A stretch of DNA of 64,000 nucleotides, taken from assembly GCA_013399305.1 (NCBI GenBank), contig VXAI01000277.1:62001-126000 (forward strand). Reading direction: 5' to 3'. The DNA comes from Rostratula benghalensis. Lineage: Eukaryota > Chordata > Aves > Charadriiformes > Rostratulidae. The notes beneath the pieces were generated by a model. The model was not told the DNA's origin. It saw only the letters and a list, made by a program, of their open reading frames with translations, and did not search any database. Positions within the stretch are counted from its first letter, which is position 1. Every line of letters starts with the position of its first letter. Positions 24,885 to 39,500 of the stretch are shown one piece after another. The position numbers were made by a program, and so were the translations under genes.

Positions 24885-27800
24885 GAAGGGCTAGGCAAAG
24901 AGAAGGAAGGGAAATGTTGCCTGAGGCCACCCTGGGCTGGCTGCTGGTTGCCATTTGAGTGTTGCACACATCCACAAGAGGTATATTTGTGCAGTGGAAA
25001 AAGAAAAGAAAGGGAAGGATTGGTAGGAGGAAAGCTTGTGTCACTCAAGTGCGACCTGAATTAGCCCAGGTCTCTCTCAGAGAGCCCAGTCTCTTAAATT
25101 CACCCAGTCTAAGCACAGGCAACCCCTGTGGCTTTGCAGCCTGACTTCCCTGGAAGCTCGCCAGGGATTAAGTCAGTAAATAAAAACATTGCATTTTTTT
25201 AAGTCTCAGACAAGAGCAAAACAATGCTCCATGGTCTAGCGTTTTGCATGCAAGGATTAGGGGACTTTCTTCAAATGTCTGCTATTGCCAGCCCTCTAAC
25301 TGTGTCTCTGTAGAGAGGGAGGCAGTGAATGTGCAGCTCTGCCAGCCACATGTTCATGATATTGGATGTGTCCATAGCAAACAGTGTCACTCACAAGTTA
25401 AAGAGCACCATTGCAGCCTGCCCTCTCGGAACAGATAAGAATGCACAGAGCATATTGTGGAAAGAGGGGGGAAAATATTGAATGCTTCAAGTTCTGATGT
25501 TGTTCAGGACACTGTCAGGGTCTCGTCATTAAGCTGCTTTTCCAGAGAAACTTGCCATCACATGCATGTCTCATCTGGTCCTTTATCCTCATGTTAGATC
25601 ATGCCTTCCCAACTCTTCTGTCATGGCAATATCCATAAGCATGAGTCCCTCACACAGCACATGCTGAGAAAAGGATGCCATCTTGATACAGCATGGAGCA
25701 AAGAAGATTAACCCATAAGCATTTCCCTGTGCATTCCCCTGTAAAGGAAATGCTCCCTCAAAATGCTTTGAGATCCCTGAATCTGTTAATAACAGTACTT
25801 TATTACTGCAAAGCTACTGCTAAAGATCTGTCAGTTTTTCCTTTGTGGTTATATACATTGGTGTTTACCACAGAGTTACAGAACACCTCCCCAAGCTGAT
25901 ATTTGGCAAGCCATGTCCCAGTCCTGAGCCATTTAATTTTCTGTTCATTTTCTGAAAGCTTGTGTTGGCCTATTTTAAGCCTGAAAATTGAAGAAACATA
26001 ACAAGACCTGTAAAATCTGCATCCCGGTGATTTACAGCAAAATGACTGTGGATTAAACTGACTATTGTTCCAGCAACACTCCACATCACCACTGAATGGG
26101 ACAAAAAAAATGAATAAAAGGATAGAAGAGGTATTTTCTTTTATATGAAGGCATGGAAAATCATGGTAGCTTAGCATCCATTCTCACCTAGAGCTTCCAT
26201 TTTGGAGCAAGCATGAATCGCGTGGACAGGATCACAAAATAATCTTCATGTAGACAAACGTGTCTGCAATGTCCTCATCCACTTGCTCTTTGCCAACCAG
26301 TCAGAGAGTGAAAATGTAGTACCTGTTCAGTGAAGTTAGGAATGATCAGGTTTTCAAGTATAAGAAATTAATCTGTAAAAAAGGTGTTAAAGAAAGAAAT
26401 AGGGCACTAACTTTCTTGAAATATGACATACTCTGCACAAACACTGTGATGGAGATGCTTCCTGTGTGCATTTGGTGTCTCTGCTCTTTAGTACTTCCTG
26501 GGGTATCAATGCAAATAAATCCATTGCTGACTTGTTCTTTTCCTAAGCAACTTGGCTTAGATGGCCAGTTTCTGCAAGGATGGCATGAGGACAAGGACTG
26601 TCACACTGCTGCAATCCATGCATTTCCCACCCATGCAGTTTCATGTAGCACTTTGCCTCTCCTCCAGGAAAGCACATCAGACTCATCCAGCTGCCCAGGT
26701 CACCCTCCAGAAGCTCTGGCCTGACTTTGGGGCAACATCAGGTAGGGGGTGGAAAGTACGCCTCCCAGGCCCTGAGGCAGCTAAAGGCAATTAAACAGGA
26801 TTAAACAGGAAACAAACAGGAATTGAAGAGTTGTTTCTGCTGCTTTTATCAGCACTGGAGTGGAATCTGATTGTAATTGTGTCCTATTTACTAACCTGAC
26901 CAGTGCAGAAATGGTCCAGATAAAATACATCAACTTTTTATAATCAACTTTGAAGAAAAAGTTGGAGGGGTGGAGAAGCAAGGCTTGTGTGCAGCAGTTT
27001 AGGTAACTAGCTGATCAGTGCCTGGACCTGCTCTGCAGAATGACTGACTTCAGCTCAGCGGCAGTGACCCTTTCCTCAGCCATGCCAGGGACTGGGCAGC
27101 TGAGAACAGGTCCTCAACAACTCACACAAGCTTGTAGACACACATAATCATCCCTCCCTAACCAGCTCTTCAGATTTGCTCTCTATACCTTACAAAACCA
27201 TCTCCATACTTCATTCATTTCTGGGAACACTCACCAGGGCTGTAATGACTGCTTTGGGTCTCTTTCTGAAATTAAATTTCCTCTGCAGTACATTTAGGAA
27301 CTGGATCTTGGTGGTGGAGAAAAACTGAGAGAATCTCATGTGAAGGTTTTTCAAACAGCCATATAAAAATGGAACCTCTTTGTTAACCAGAAGAAGCAGA
27401 GAGAGCATCACACTGTGAGGTACATTGCCTTCAGAAATAGGCTGAATTTTCTTTCTTCAGTAGGAAGGAAAGGCAGGATAAGGACAGTAAAGTGTGACAA
27501 CAAATTCAAAGTATCACTGAGGCTAGAGTGCAGAATTTTAATAGAAAAGACTTTCTGTACTCATGATCAAAACTAAGTCGACTATTGTAATACTTGATAA
27601 TGCCACCTCTTGGGATGCTTGCCCAGATGTCATCTCTGAAACCAGAATTTTATTTAAACTACTGTAGGCTTCAAAATGCTGCAAAATTTTTTACTCCGTT
27701 CTGGAAAGCTAGAGGTCAAAATTACACTAAAGCAGAAAGCACAAGAGGTAAGGTTGCCACTTCAGCCGCCATCAGACAGGATGATATCGGAATAGAGGTG

Positions 27801-30233
27801 AAGGAAAGTCTAATATTGTTGTAATGTAGTACACACACAATATTTTTCCATAATGAGTGTTCATTACATTCTTGCAAGACAAGTTGCTCATGAACTGTAA
27901 TATTGGAGGAGTGAAAGGAAAAGCTTAACTATTTCTTTTTTAGGTGACATGGTCAACATCAAGGCACTAAGCTGACAACATCTCCTGAAGCAGGGTGTTT
28001 AAAATGGCTCTGCTAATAAACTGCACCTTGCAGCAGAGATGCTGCCAGAAGAAAAAACTCTGGCACAACAGGTAGAACACCACATTTCTCTAAAGCATGG
28101 AAATAACCCAAACAAACAAAGACTGGTTCTAGCTATTAAATGATAATGAAAGTTAAAGAAATATACTCATCTTACTAGGCTGTGTGCAGCTGGGATGCTG
28201 CAGCAAGTCTTGGAGTGCAGTGATTTCTGCCAGAACATGGACCACAAATCCTGGTGTTTCAACTGAAAAAGGATGCCTTTAAAGGCATTGGGTTTACACC
28301 AAAGCTGCTAAAACAGAAATAAAAATTCCTCAGTGTAAACAAACGGAGCATTCATGGTGCTTGATTAGAAATGTCACCCTGAAACAAAAACCATATTTCT
28401 TATATTTTCTGAATCCTGTCTCGTGATGATGAAAAAACAGGAAGAAAAAACAAAACTGAGAAAAACAAGGTGACACACACTGTGTCTCACACATATATCC
28501 AGACTAAATTCTTCAGAAAAAAAGCAAAACTTTATCTAGTGAAACCAAGTTTGCAATTAGAAACGCATCAGTCAGAAATTGAAAATATTCGTGTTTTATA
28601 CATACATAAAATTGAAGTTGGACACATTTTGCTATGAAAGATCTTATGAGAATTTGGAACTCTTAAAGTTCATGAAATCTCCCAAGGAAAGAAGAGTGAG
28701 CTGGACCTAAAAATACTCCAGAAAAGATTGAGCCTATTCCTGGTTCATTTAGAGATGAGCTACATTTTAGTTAGAAAGAAAACATATTAAATGACTGGGA
28801 ATGTCATTAAAATGTTATGCTTCAGCTGTACTAACTGGCAGAAATTGTACTTGCAGTTCCAGTAAGCTATGTAAGTGCTGCAAGAATATTTTCAGGACTG
28901 CAATTTATTCCTTCACCACAGAAGTCCAATATTACAGAGCAAATATTAGAAAATGTTACTTCAGTTTTCTCAAATAAATAATTCAGGAGAATCACATTTG
29001 TTTGACAACAATAGAACATTGGAATATATTCTGCAAAACTACCATGCAAGAATGAGTGATCAAAAAAGAGATTCAATTTTAAACGTCAACTTTTTGTTTG
29101 TACTTCTATTGGGATTAAAACCAACCTGAAGGCATAACAAAATCCTAAGTTTTTATCTTATTTTTCATATCATGAAGGGAAGCAAGAAAAAGAAACCAAA
29201 GGCAAGGCAGAATGAAATAAAGCCTTGCTTGACTTCTGGATGTAAGCCCTACTAAGGTCCCCAAATCCTGCAGTCCAGCACAGCAAGCCCATAGAAGCTT
29301 TGCTGCAGCTGTTCTTACGATTGCCCGCACTGGGAGGTTCATGCAGACCAGCATGTCTGCAGATCAAAATGTGGGTTTGTGTGGACGAACGCATGAGAGC
29401 ATGAACTCATGAGCAATGCAAAACAGCTAGAAAGGTCTTCTCGCAGACTCTCCATCCGGAAAAATCACCTCCATGGTTCACTTCAGTAATTATTTTAGTA
29501 ATCAACCCAATTACATGACATAGAAAGCATCTAGAGAAAGAATGATAAACTAATACGGATACTTTTAAAGTAGAAACCACTTCATAGTAATTAACTCCTG
29601 GTCTGTGTTTGGCCATTGTTACTCTGTGCATAGCTTGAAACTTGAAAGAGTGTTCGTATCAAAGCACACATGTTCCTTAGCATGCAGACCCCACTAAGCT
29701 CATTTCCTATCCAAATGCAGCATTTAGTTTAAAAGTTAATTCCTCCCCTACAGCGGTTATGGGCTGCAGCAATATTCTCTCCTTTAATGAGGGGAAATAC
29801 TGCTGTGCTGGGAATATTTCCATGGAGAAATTAAATTCTTGAAGTACGCCCAGCATAGCTGGGAGCCCAGTGCCGCAGCCTTTCCTTACGCCTGACCTCA
29901 CCACAACAGAGTCGAGCCCATAGCTGAGAAGAAGCCACAGGACCCAATACTGCCCTCACATAGGTTTAAGTAAGTCTACCATCTCAAGGAGGCTGTTCAG
30001 CTCCTACTAAAGGTGTTGTCAGATTGCACTCTTTGTAGTCTACCAAAGTAGACCAAAAGTGATGTATGTTAAGAGTAATTTTTTATCTCTTCTTTTCTTT
30101 TTAAGCCCTGTGTTTTCCCAAGTCCTCTGGAAAGCCTTTTCAGACTAACATAATAAAGTAAAATTGAAGATACAAGACAAAAAGTCTCAGACATTCTTCT
30201 TTGGCTTGAACAAGTTTCACTATCCCTTAATGC

Positions 30234-30465
30234 TCACGGAATCATGGAATCACGAATTCACAGAACTGTCAGAGATGGAAGGGACCTCTAGAGATCACCT
30301 AGTCCAACTCCCCTGCTAAAGCAGGATTGCCCAGAGCACATTACTCAGAACTGCAGCTAGGCGGGTCTTGAAGATCTCCAGAGAAGGGGACTCCACAACC
30401 TCCCTGGGTAGGCTGTTCCAGTGCTCTGTTCCCCTCACCAGAAAGAAAATACTAAAACCTGATAA
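30234..30465 (-). mobile_element. CR1 LINE 3'-end fragment retaining the end of ORF2
   Basis: The antisense strand encodes [20 protein letters not shown], the C-terminal end of the CR1 reverse-transcriptase polyprotein. The CR1 3' UTR (AGATGGAAGGGACCTCTAGA) and degenerate terminal repeats (GGAATCATGGAATCACGAAT) lie towards low coordinates. Truncated at its 5' end near 30465. Confidence 0.93.
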
Positions 30466-30776
30466 CGAAAGAATGTAAGGCTTTCTTAGCTGAGAGATAC
30501 AAGGAGAAGCAGGGGATTCTATAAATAGATTAAATGATACACACTTTGAGGGAGCTTTAAACAGAGTACACAAACATTGCCACAAATTCTGTTGGGCCTA
30601 TGTAACAGGGTGGTATTGCAGGCTTTGAAAATGACCATTAATATTAAAAAGAAAAGGAAAAAAAAAGTCTTTATATCTTGTGGAAAATGTGCTTTGATAA
30701 ACATAAGGTACTTAGTTGACTGTGGTTGAAAACTGTCTGTTGAAGTAATCTCACATGGACACAAAATGGGGCCTTG

Positions 30777-30798
30777 TTTTATTTATTTATTTATTTAT
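30777..30798. repeat. (TTTA)n microsatellite
   Basis: About five TTTA units in a non-coding stretch, 310 bases from a CR1 fragment. Confidence 0.85.
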
Positions 30799-33700
30799 GT
30801 AACTTCTTTAGTGAGGTCACGGGTTTACAGACATCACATGGAGAAAATGGAAACTTGTACCTCATCACAGCTAGAATCCAGTACAGCTCTCTGGCACGTT
30901 CACTGGCCAGCTCAGTCACAGTTTTCACTGATGCATCTGCAGAGGAATAAGTGTTCTCATCTGACGACTTTAGGCATAGAGTTACGGTGTTGTTAGACCC
31001 ACTGTAATGAGAGTCTGCAGAGGAAACACAGCACACTCCACCCTCACCCCTCTCAGCTCTTGGACAGCCCAGACCATCAGCCTACCTTGGTCAAAACTTC
31101 TGACATTCATCCTGGATAGGTCTGGGGCTTCTGAGTGTCCCAGCTTCTCTTTACGTGATAAAGGCAGAGAAAGATTTGTGTACGCACAAAATCCTCACTT
31201 GGATGGACCAATCTGTCCCTTCTCCTCTTGGCAGGAGAACAACTTGGGAGTCACAAGCAATAGAGAAGAAAAACACCTTGCCTGACACCACCAGTGCTGC
31301 ACCATTCCCACACTTTGAGACCCTTTATCAAGGTATTGCATTTAGTGCTTGGCCTGGAAAGTAAAGGTTCATCTTTCTTCCCACAATGTAGGGGTGCTTC
31401 CTGATGGTTTGAGTACTCTTTGTTACATCTTCTAAAACCTACTACATTTCCACTCATATCTCTTTTCTCATGTCTACAGAGGCCTTTCCCCTTCTCCTCT
31501 ACTGTCCAGAACGTGCTAATGCCATTTTGAAGAAGGAACTGCAACCACAGCTCATTTGCCTTGTTCTGCCCTAACCTTGTAATCATGGCCCTGACCCACT
31601 GCAGCACTCAGGTGATGGCTTCTCCCAAAGTATAGAAGTCCTTTCAGTCTCCAGTGCAACATAGTGCAGGGCATTGCACAAGGGAGCACAATGAATGCTT
31701 TATGAGTAGTTTACCTCTCTCTGCCTCTCTATCACTGCCTTTTAATGTTCACCTTTATAAAACTCATTGGTGTATGCCAGTGAAAAAAGTGGTAGGTAAG
31801 GGAGGAAGAATCACCGTTGACTTACTTGCAGTTCTGTGAGGAGCAAGGTGCTATCTGAAGGGAGTTTATGTTCCTGGTTTCTCCAAGGTCAGGGGTGGTT
31901 TCCCCCTTTGTCAGTAACAATGCCTACTCAACAGGGTCCACAGTCAAACTCACTATTTTATTATTAAGTTACAGACATAGAAAAGCTCAAAATGAAAACT
32001 GATTAGATCAAACACTACTTGCTTAGCACATCACCATGGCAACTCCCCTTTCTCCATCTGCTTGTTTATGATGATGATGGCCTCTGCAATAAACTTTGAA
32101 ATAGATATATAGATAGAACCAAGTCAAAACAAATTACAGGAAATTAATATCTCAACTGGCAGCAAGTAAGTCCATCATCCTCTGCCCGAGGATATCACTG
32201 TAGTTTAGGCCCAAGATGAAAAAAGATATGGCCACCAGAACTAGCACATAAGCAGAACTTAAGCACATGCATAAAGGCTATCCACAAAATCCCCATCCAC
32301 TTGCAGTGTTATCCTAAAGTCCGTAGATACTGAAGATATTTTTACTTTTTATTTAAAATTCTCCAGACGCAATGTTTTCGCAGACTCCAGTGGCTCCCAG
32401 TATGGTCTGACTGGGCACCAGAGTACTAGTGGTGACAGTACATAAATGATCCCCAGAAGAATATTTACTTGGAAAATACTAATAAAACCTAAATCAGCTC
32501 AGCTCATTGCAATCATCCACTGAATCTCCCCTCAGTTCTATGAATCACTCCCAGCTTATTGAGAAAACACTTCATTATCACATCAAAATAGACGGGCTTC
32601 TTGCAACCAAGCTCATAGAAACATCTCAAAGGTGACCACAATCTTTGAATGAGCAAAGAGAATAGCTATTTCTTCCAAGAGACACTGACCGATCATTAAG
32701 GACTTCACGTGTTACAAGAGCAGCAACAACAACAGCAAGTATAGGTAAATGCCAATGTCTGCATTTGAGCCTTGATCCCTCTGGTCTGCTGCGGGAAACC
32801 AGCACCGTGAGAGGTGATCCATCACCCTTCTGACATGCCTTCCTAAGCACAGAGGGAATATGGCAGCAAGAGAGATGGAGATCACCCTAAACTGTCAAGC
32901 ATTGGAACCTAAATAGTCCCCTGAATCAGATCAGAGGTGTTGCAACGTTGTTCCATGCAGTTTCTGCTCCATCAACAATTACACGTACACCATTCTTCAC
33001 GGGACTGTCCCTAGGTGACAGTGACAGTGCTCCAAATCGCATTGAGAGATGAGATCTCCCATCCCTATTGCCTTTTCTCCCTGATTCTCAGCCCATGGTT
33101 GAGGTGCAGCAGCCAACCAAGCACCAATGCTGACCTGTCTGACAAAACACAGGTGTGCAGCAGGACAGCCTGCTGCTGCCTTCATCTCAGTGGGGAGAAA
33201 GACAGTTTTCCTTTTACAGATGAACTTGGATGATGAAAATCTCTCTGTCTCTCCCTTTTTTGCCTTCGACTTACTGTTGGCATGGCAGCCCTATCCAGGG
33301 ATGCAGGTGTTAGGAAGGAGCCATCCAAACAGGCAGCCCTGTAACTAAGAGGGGTGTATGTGCACAGAAAGGTAGCAGTTAGGCTGAAGCCTTGACAATG
33401 AGAACAAGCAGCATTATTTTGTACTGTAAAACAAATGTGAGAACTGCTAGATCCCATCCAAAACATGTAGGTGCTTAAGTCTATGCCCTGAAACACAGCA
33501 CCTGCATGCTGTGTTCCTTTATGCTCACAGACCTTTCCCCAAAGCCCAAATTTCTGTGTGTTTGCACGGATGCACACATTTCCAGGCAAGGCTGCTCTTG
33601 GGGCATAAGCCCACATAGGCAGGCAAACAAGGATCTTCACAATCAAAGAAAAGCATTCACAATTCGTCCATCTTTATTTTACTGTTTATAAATACCCAGT

Positions 33701-36567
33701 TAGGAATTGGAGGAGAACCGCTCTGTGGTTTAAGTAGCTAGTCTTCTACCACAAAGGATGAATAGTGAATAGCTGAAGTGAATGATTCCCAGAAAACTCA
33801 TAGTCTGAAAATGGTTTGTCTGTGTTATTCAGCAAATGCTTATGAATAATGAACAAGCAAACAGAAGTCAGAACATGACTAGAGGATGGATTAAAGTGTG
33901 GATCAGAGTGCTTATTCACAATTAAATATTTATCATACACTAAATATATTTACATATATATGTATGCATGTGTGTTGGGGAGATATTTGTATACCTCACA
34001 CTCTTGTGCATTCTTAAACTAGCCAGACCACTAACAGCAGCATATCATTTAGAAGATGGTAATGAGCAATGCTAATGGGAATGCAGGAGATTACTGTCTG
34101 TGGGTGCTGTAATGCAACACCCCTGTCAACTACACTTCACCTTCTCGTTTCATCTGTCCCATGTGCTACAAACATGCTATGAGCTTGATCAGTACTCATA
34201 CTGAAAACTTGAGGGCTACGCATCAGCAAGGCACCTGAGTGTGAAAAAAAGGGCAACACCAGGCAAACTTCTTCACAGTGTTCCTTTTGATGTAGGTATC
34301 AGGATGATATTGAGCCCAAGGTGAGAGCTGTGACATCAGTCATTTGCTGAGCACTGCCACTGAAGTCTCCTGGCCAAGAGGCTGTCACTTACACAGAATC
34401 CTGCATCTTGTCTTACAGACATTCTCTTCTTGCTGCAGTGATTTATCAGCCCTCAGAAGTAATACGGAAGGGATGGCTACCTGCATAACTGCCACGGTTT
34501 CAGCCAAATTTACCAAAACCAGAGTGACAGATGGCCCTTCTCCCCTTCCCCACCCCACCCACCCCCAAAATAAAAAAAAGAGGAGGGGAAAAGATATGGA
34601 GATTTACGAGCTTAGAATGAAGTTAACTACTTTAATGAAGTATTAATACAAAAATTAAAACAACAACAAAAAAAGAAGAAAATAATGAAATAGATTAAAT
34701 GTATACAAAGCTGTATCAAGTTCCCAGGTAGACAGTCATATTGCCAGCAGGCATAGGGAAAAGTCACAGACTGGACCCAGTGACGGCCAGGAGCTGGATT
34801 CCAAATCTGGAGTCAGAAAGCTTGTATTGGGATCAAAGGCAGATGAACAGACAGGGTCCTCCTTGGACATCGGCCATTGAAGAAAGAGAGTTTACCCTTT
34901 GATCCCTCAGCTTTTATACTGAGCGTGATGCGGATGGGATGGAATATGCTGTTGGTCAGTTTTGGCTCACCTGTCCTGTCTACTCCTCCCTACAGGTGTG
35001 AACCCTTCATATTTTTCCACTTCCGATCCTCCAGCAGGGAAAATAATGAAATTATCTGTCCTGGGTTGTTAAGCAATAAGTATAAGCAAAAGCCTCTCTT
35101 CATACCATTCCTTGGAATAATCAGGTCTTATCACTGTGAGAGTGAACAGTTTTCTGTATAATATGCTGTTAATTTCAAGTTTACTAATTAGAAGAAGCCC
35201 AGCTACAAAAGTAAAATTGTAAAATAGAAAATTGGTTCTGTTTTACCTCAAACCAGGACATTAATAATTTCTTCAGAGGTACCACGTGTATTACCAGACC
35301 CCTGCTTGCAAATCCTTTTTGACAGTCCTAAGTGGGAAGCCATTATAGGATCAACCAGAAATAATCTAAAAGTATTTCTTCTCTTAGTAAGATGTATTTA
35401 CCAGTTTACCAAGCACTGTCAAACTCTACAGCAGAATTGGGTGTAAAACAGATTAAATTTTTTTTCAACCGCCAGCAGGTAAGAAATATTTGGGGCTGAA
35501 TTGATTTTTTCATTTTAAAACATAGGCTGATTTCAAAATGAAAATATCATTTTTAAACAAAATGTCAAGATGCTTTCCAGGCTTTCTCCCCACTTTTTGT
35601 CAAAATGATTTATCAAACTTGACCCAGATTGATTCAATTGCTCTAAAACTGCTGTGAATTTATATATTAACTAAAAACATTTTCTGCTCAGCTCCATCCA
35701 AAACATGTATAAAACTTGTAAGAACTGGTGGAGGAAACTGTGACTGGGATACAGAAATATTTAAACATCCAATGCAAATAAAGTGCAAATGTAATGGCCT
35801 CACTACTAGAGAAATGTCTTGGCATGTTTCCACCTGGAGCCAGCGAGACGATTAACTGGCCACATGCACTACTTATTATAGGAGGTTGATGTTTACATCA
35901 GCACTGTGCACACTGGATGCCATTCTGCTCACAAAAAACCCCACTCAACTGAAGCCCAGAGACTGGACCTTCTGTGTCTGAGGAAACTCAAAATATGGTA
36001 CAGAAAAAACAGAACCTCTGGGATTTCCAAGTGGAAGTTTGGGCAGATCCAGAGAAGCCAGCAGCCTGGCCAGGGAAAGCCCGTGCTCTGCTGGCTGCAA
36101 TTGTCTCAAGGGCTTCCCCAGAGCAGGAGACACACAGGGATTCACAGCTTTTCTCTCCCCCTGGGACAGAAAAAGCCTCTCTAACAGCCTTGTCCCTTGG
36201 GACTCAGATGGGAAAGCAGAGAGCTGTCTGCAAGTTACCTACAGATGCCTTTACATTTGAAGGAGTATCTATGTAGTCGTGGTAGATGAGTGCAAGGGCA
36301 AATACAGCCAAACACCCTTCTCTAACAGTGTTCTTTATTGCTCTGCAACCGCTTCTTTCACAAGCAATTTACAATATGTATTTACATACAGGGGGTGATT
36401 GTCTCATTCAGTGAGAACTGGAAATATTTCCCCAGAAGTCAACATAAAAGTTGCATGCCAGCAGGTCTGGAAGAATATAAACAAAAAACAAGGCAGTTAG
36501 TTGCTGTGTGATGATAATATACAATTATAACAGAAATAACAGTGTTTTGCAGAAAAAACCTCCGCAC

Positions 36568-36584
36568 AAAAAAAAAAAAAAAAC
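36568..36584. repeat. Poly-A run
   Basis: About 17 A in a non-coding region. Simple repeat only. Confidence 0.85.
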
Positions 36585-39500
36585 CCAAACTAGTCTTCTC
36601 CCAAAATTCTGTGAAATCCAGATGCCACATTCTGCTCCAAATCTGAGTGAACATGGTACAAGTCCACTAAGATGAGCAAAGCTTCAGCACCTCCAACTTT
36701 TGGCATTGGAGGACTTTTGGTTAGAGCCCTGTGCCATGAGGAGTGCTACTAAGCAAGAAAGGACACAGTTCTCTCTTACATATTTCTTCCTGTCTATGTC
36801 CTCAGAGAGCATCTAAATTTGTATCCCTTCCCTGGATGGAAACTGTTTTTTTCTTCATGATCTTTGGAGTAGGCAGAGCAGAATCAGGCCTGAGATTTTG
36901 CTGAAAGGTACCTGTTGGCCTGGTTCTCCAACATATTCTGACAGCAAAAACTGTGTTAAAGCTTAGCTTAAAGGTTGTTTGGCTTGAACACGAGCAACAA
37001 ACCCAGTCTCAGTTACAAGAGTGCTCAGGAGCTCTAGGCAGTCTTGCTGCTCATTGCCTCTTTTCATATTCCCATCAGCTGTGGCTGAGCCTTATCTGCT
37101 CTCTGATTACTATTTGTGTGCTTTAAAACAAGAAGGGAAACAACCGCCAAGAAAATCCTGGCACATTTTCTGTGTGTGACAGCCACATTATAAATAATAG
37201 AAAATCGATGTTTTCTCTTTTTTCAATGTCTGCTTATAGCTGGCTTGTCCCATGTATTTCAGGCAGCAGAACTATATCAGTAGCAGCTTTGTCAAACATG
37301 TTTTTTCCTCACAAAATGTTTGGTTTCTTTCAAAGCCTGTCCAGTCAAGTTCCCTTGAAGGGCTGATGATAAACTGAGATCTGGTGCTCTTCAGCGTCCC
37401 TGTGCCCGTGGGGACAGGACAGACTGCTTGTTCCTATATCAGCGCATCTTTTTGTGAAACAATGCTGGTAAGGAATGAATGGGAAAAAGGAGTGCAGGTC
37501 AAGTGCAAGCAAGCTTTTATAACTGCTTGTTTAAACCTGCAACAGGAGAAAAACATTCTCCTAAGGTGATGTGTGGGCCTGTCTAACACTAGATGGTGGT
37601 AGAAAATAATGTAACTGCCTAGAGCAGGGCTCTGCCAGCCAGCCAGCCCCTTGGCCCACAGTGGCCACCGCCTGCTGAGGAAGCAATGCTTGAGTCACAC
37701 ATGTCCTAAAAGAGAGGGGTTGGTTCAGGTGTCCTTCAGTGCCTCCAGTATGTTGCAAGCTGAACATCCTCATGAGCATGGGTGCGGGCTTTGGGCTCCT
37801 CAGTGGTGCCACACGTCAGCCCCCTGCCCATGGTCGGGGTTGTGCGTGCAGTGGCTAACACAGTAGCATGCTCAACAAGCTCAGCAGCAATGACCAAGGA
37901 CACCTCCTGCAGGTCAGCAGCCAGCAAAACAGCAAATCTTTTCATTCAAGCCAGTCAAGTTTTCAAACACTGCCTGAAGACGGAAGAAAGCCCTGCTGGG
38001 GCTAAGGCTGGCACAAAGCTGTGGACTCACCCACAGGAGCCTCTCAATGGGCTCTGCAGCTGAGCATGCCCCACTTCTCATGCACAGGTTTCACCCCCTT
38101 CCTCTCTGTTTTGTGGTCCAAGAAAACCAGGAGACTCTTTTGACACAAGAAGAACGTGGGTGACATGAGGGATGTCTGTGGCTGCCCAGGGGCTAGGTAA
38201 CCAACACTGAGACAGGCAGTGGCCAATAGAACACCACTTGAGTGAAGAGCAGTGATGTACTAAAGCCTGGGATCCCCATAACCCCAGATGGGGATGAGGC
38301 GACATCTTCCTCCTGGACAGAGCCACTGAAGGGGTAAGGAGGACCCAAGCAGGAAGAGCACCTAGCAGACTGAGGACATCAAGCACTGTAGTGCTTTCTT
38401 TTTCAGTTTCATTTTCACTTGAAAAGTTTCATCTTTGGGAAAGTATGCACTTAATACAAAGCAATTCTCATGCATATTAAACATAGGACACTGCTTTCTC
38501 AGGGGTACACATCAAGGTACCACAGCAACTTCCATTTGTAAATGTTTTTTACCTAATTCCAGGGTTTTTTTCCTGCACTATTTTCAATTAATTGCAGAAA
38601 TGAATCACTTGTGCTAGTGGACATAACAAGCTGGATTCAGACAGAGACTGTAATTCAGAATTAGGCTATCTGATAACAGATATTTTCACTGATTTTATAT
38701 GACTCACAGAGAGATCAATTTCTCCATTTCTAGCCCTGTTTGCCAGTGTTTTGCACATTGGGCAAAGAATTTTGAAAGCCAGAATACAGTGCTTTCACAT
38801 GGCCACAGGATAATGACAGACATGAGATAGAAGGAAATGTAGAAGTGAGGAATCTGGCCCCTAAAGCTGCCATCTTGTATAGCTTGGAAAAGCTTTCTGG
38901 GTAGAAAGCAGGGTCACAGGTCAGACCGATTTCTGCAGCGGTCACACAAAGGCCAGCTGAGGTCAGTTCACCTGCTATAAGCAGATATTTCCATGCCAGA
39001 GTACTAGGTAATATGGTCCTGGCACATCCCTGTTCCAAACACATGGCCAATATTTGCTATTACAAATCATTTATTAAAGCTTGGCCAATCATAATAGTAA
39101 AATTTTATGCATGTGAAGATCTCTATAATTTTGCCAAAAGTAGCTCATGCATGAAAAATATTACATAAACTTTCTGAATGTATATCAAAATAAATATTAC
39201 AAATGACAGGAAATATGCTAAAATGACTTCCATTAAAGTTTCAGGATTTGTTTAGGATTACTCTGATGGTTATAAAAGTGTCTCCTCTCATATCCTTCAG
39301 TCAAAGGAACAGCTCTGCCTTGGTCATTTTCTCCCCTTAAAAACGTGCCAGATCATTCTTATATCCAGCAGAACTCAAAGGCACAGCGCAAAGTCTAGAC
39401 ACCTGCACCTGTTCAGACCAAGTACACTGCTAAGCTGGATCCCCCCAGGTCAGAAAAATCTTCTGTGCCAATTTTCCAGTGCTGATTGACACTGCCCTTC

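Larger units (their letters stand above)
18623..30233. other. Non-coding stretch with sparse repeats
   Basis: Contains the short CR1 end at 22.35 kb, the 53-bp tandem duplication at 23.3 kb and two AT microsatellites. The longest open frame, 138 codons at 23100-23516, is inflated by the duplication. No exon was identified. Confidence 0.6.

Noticed and set aside
33182..33646. 154-codon open frame on the minus strand
   Set aside because: No recognisable motif, and overlapping frames on the other strand are also open. Consistent with chance.
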